From positions 1-22,829 of the forward strand of contig CAZFHZ010000049.1 of assembly GCA_964519015.1 (NCBI GenBank): a stretch of DNA of 22,829 nucleotides, written 5' to 3'. This document shows, one piece after another, positions 22,354-22,829 of this stretch (the stretch's first letter is position 1; each line of letters begins with the position of its first letter). The notes beneath the pieces are model-generated. The model worked only from the letters and a program-made list of their open reading frames with translations. It did no database searches and was not told where the DNA came from. The stretch comes from CAZFHZ01 sp964519015 (GTDB taxonomy: Bacteria; Blakebacterota; Blakebacteria; Blakebacterales; CAYUVJ01). Both the position numbers and the translations under genes were made by a program.

Positions 22354-22829
22354 TTACCGCTGAAGGTCAATCCAGATTGTGCCAAAGTCCGCGGAATCTA
22401 AACGTATTGTATCCGGTAAGCCCATACCTATTGAGACATCTGGCACCGATTCCGCTGGCCAGACTATGGATGGATACAGCCTCTTCATCTCCTCCTGAGA
22501 CATTGCTATCAGCTCGTCTTCCCTCGGGTCGCCCCGGGCAATCATGAGTCCACCATCTATACGGACGCCTGGGAGCTCTACGAATCGCCCCTGCCCGATG
22601 TTCACACCCAGCCATTCAAACGAGATCACCAGTTCTGATTCCATCAAGTTACCCATCGAGGCAGTATTCGCAGCCCAACCGTTATCGGCCAGGTACCGTG
22701 CAAGAGTCTCGTGGATAACGGCTGGCGATTCGTCCTTCAGACTCCATAGTTCATAGGCGAAAGGTCTGTCGAGTGTTTGAGTCGATGATTCAGACTTTGA
22801 ATATTCCGCAGAACCCAACTGGGCAGACC
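22354..22829 (-). CDS. Hypothetical protein (5' partial)
   Basis: The minus-strand frame runs from the window edge to TAA at 22354-22356; at least 157 residues are seen. A TTG at 22816-22818 could be a start, but the frame stays open to the edge, so the true start is probably outside. The visible sequence is soluble and acidic: ETLARYLADNGWAANTASM, a strand-rich middle (SELVISFEWLGVNIG, FVELPGVRIDGGLMIARGD) and RLYPSIVWPAESVPD near the end. No signal peptide, TM segment or known motif is seen. Its GC content and codon choice look clearly lower than the neighbouring operon, so a different origin is possible. Convergent with gspE. Function unknown. Confidence 0.7.
   Translation of the reverse strand, partial: SAQLGSAEYSKSESSTQTLDRPFAYELWSLKDESPAVIHETLARYLADNGWAANTASMGNLMESELVISFEWLGVNIGQGRFVELPGVRIDGGLMIARGDPREDELIAMSQEEMKRLYPSIVWPAESVPDVSIGMGLPDTIRLDSADFGTIWIDLQR

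Overview
The window is GC-rich throughout, and neighbouring genes often overlap by 1 to 17 bases. Two genes encode ADOP-type (MacB/FtsX-like, ATPase-less) ABC permeases, one of them coupled to a PadR regulator. There is also a secreted FISUMP-domain protein and a complete type II secretion operon. This mix suggests a didermic bacterium of the Gemmatimonadota, Acidobacteriota or wider FCB neighbourhood. The assignment is inference from gene content; no rRNA or other marker gene is present.

Layout. (1) Positions 1-4219, plus strand: the C-terminal end of a probable beta-propeller protein, a doubtful small secreted ORF, a TlpA-like lipoprotein and an ADOP permease, read as one overlapping unit. 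(2) 4307-4990, minus: a secreted FISUMP protein, divergent from (3) 5223-6225, plus: a small XRE regulator overlapping a multi-spanning membrane protein. (4) 6538-9542, plus: PadR regulator overlapping a second, larger ADOP permease. (5) 9712-11136, plus: a stand-alone amidohydrolase. (6) 11137-11612: a long, structured, repeat-bearing intergenic region. (7) 11613-22276, plus: eleven type II secretion genes in the order G-F-H-I-J-K-L-M-C-D-E. (8) 22354 to the edge, minus: a partial hypothetical gene of lower GC.

The most important observation is at 1434-1436. The TlpA-like reading frame is interrupted by a single in-frame TGA that falls exactly on the first Cys of the W-C-G-P-C thioredoxin active site. 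The same frame then continues intact through the rest of the thioredoxin fold and overlaps the permease start by an ATGA. About 31 nt past the TGA is a perfect 7-bp hairpin with a GGUC loop, which fits the bacterial SECIS pattern. I read this as a selenocysteine-containing lipoprotein thioredoxin (U-G-P-C) translationally coupled to an ADOP permease. Conventional gene calling would split it into two truncated ORFs.

The type II secretion operon should build a pseudopilus (G, H, I, J, K), inner-membrane platform (F, L, M, C), secretin (D) and ATPase (E). No prepilin peptidase (GspO) or pilotin is in the window. Its departures from textbook systems are a short secretin, a GspI with a Gly/Arg-rich then Pro-rich tail, and a GspC with a tail that does not look like PDZ. 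No rRNA, tRNA, insertion sequence, integrase or CRISPR array was seen.
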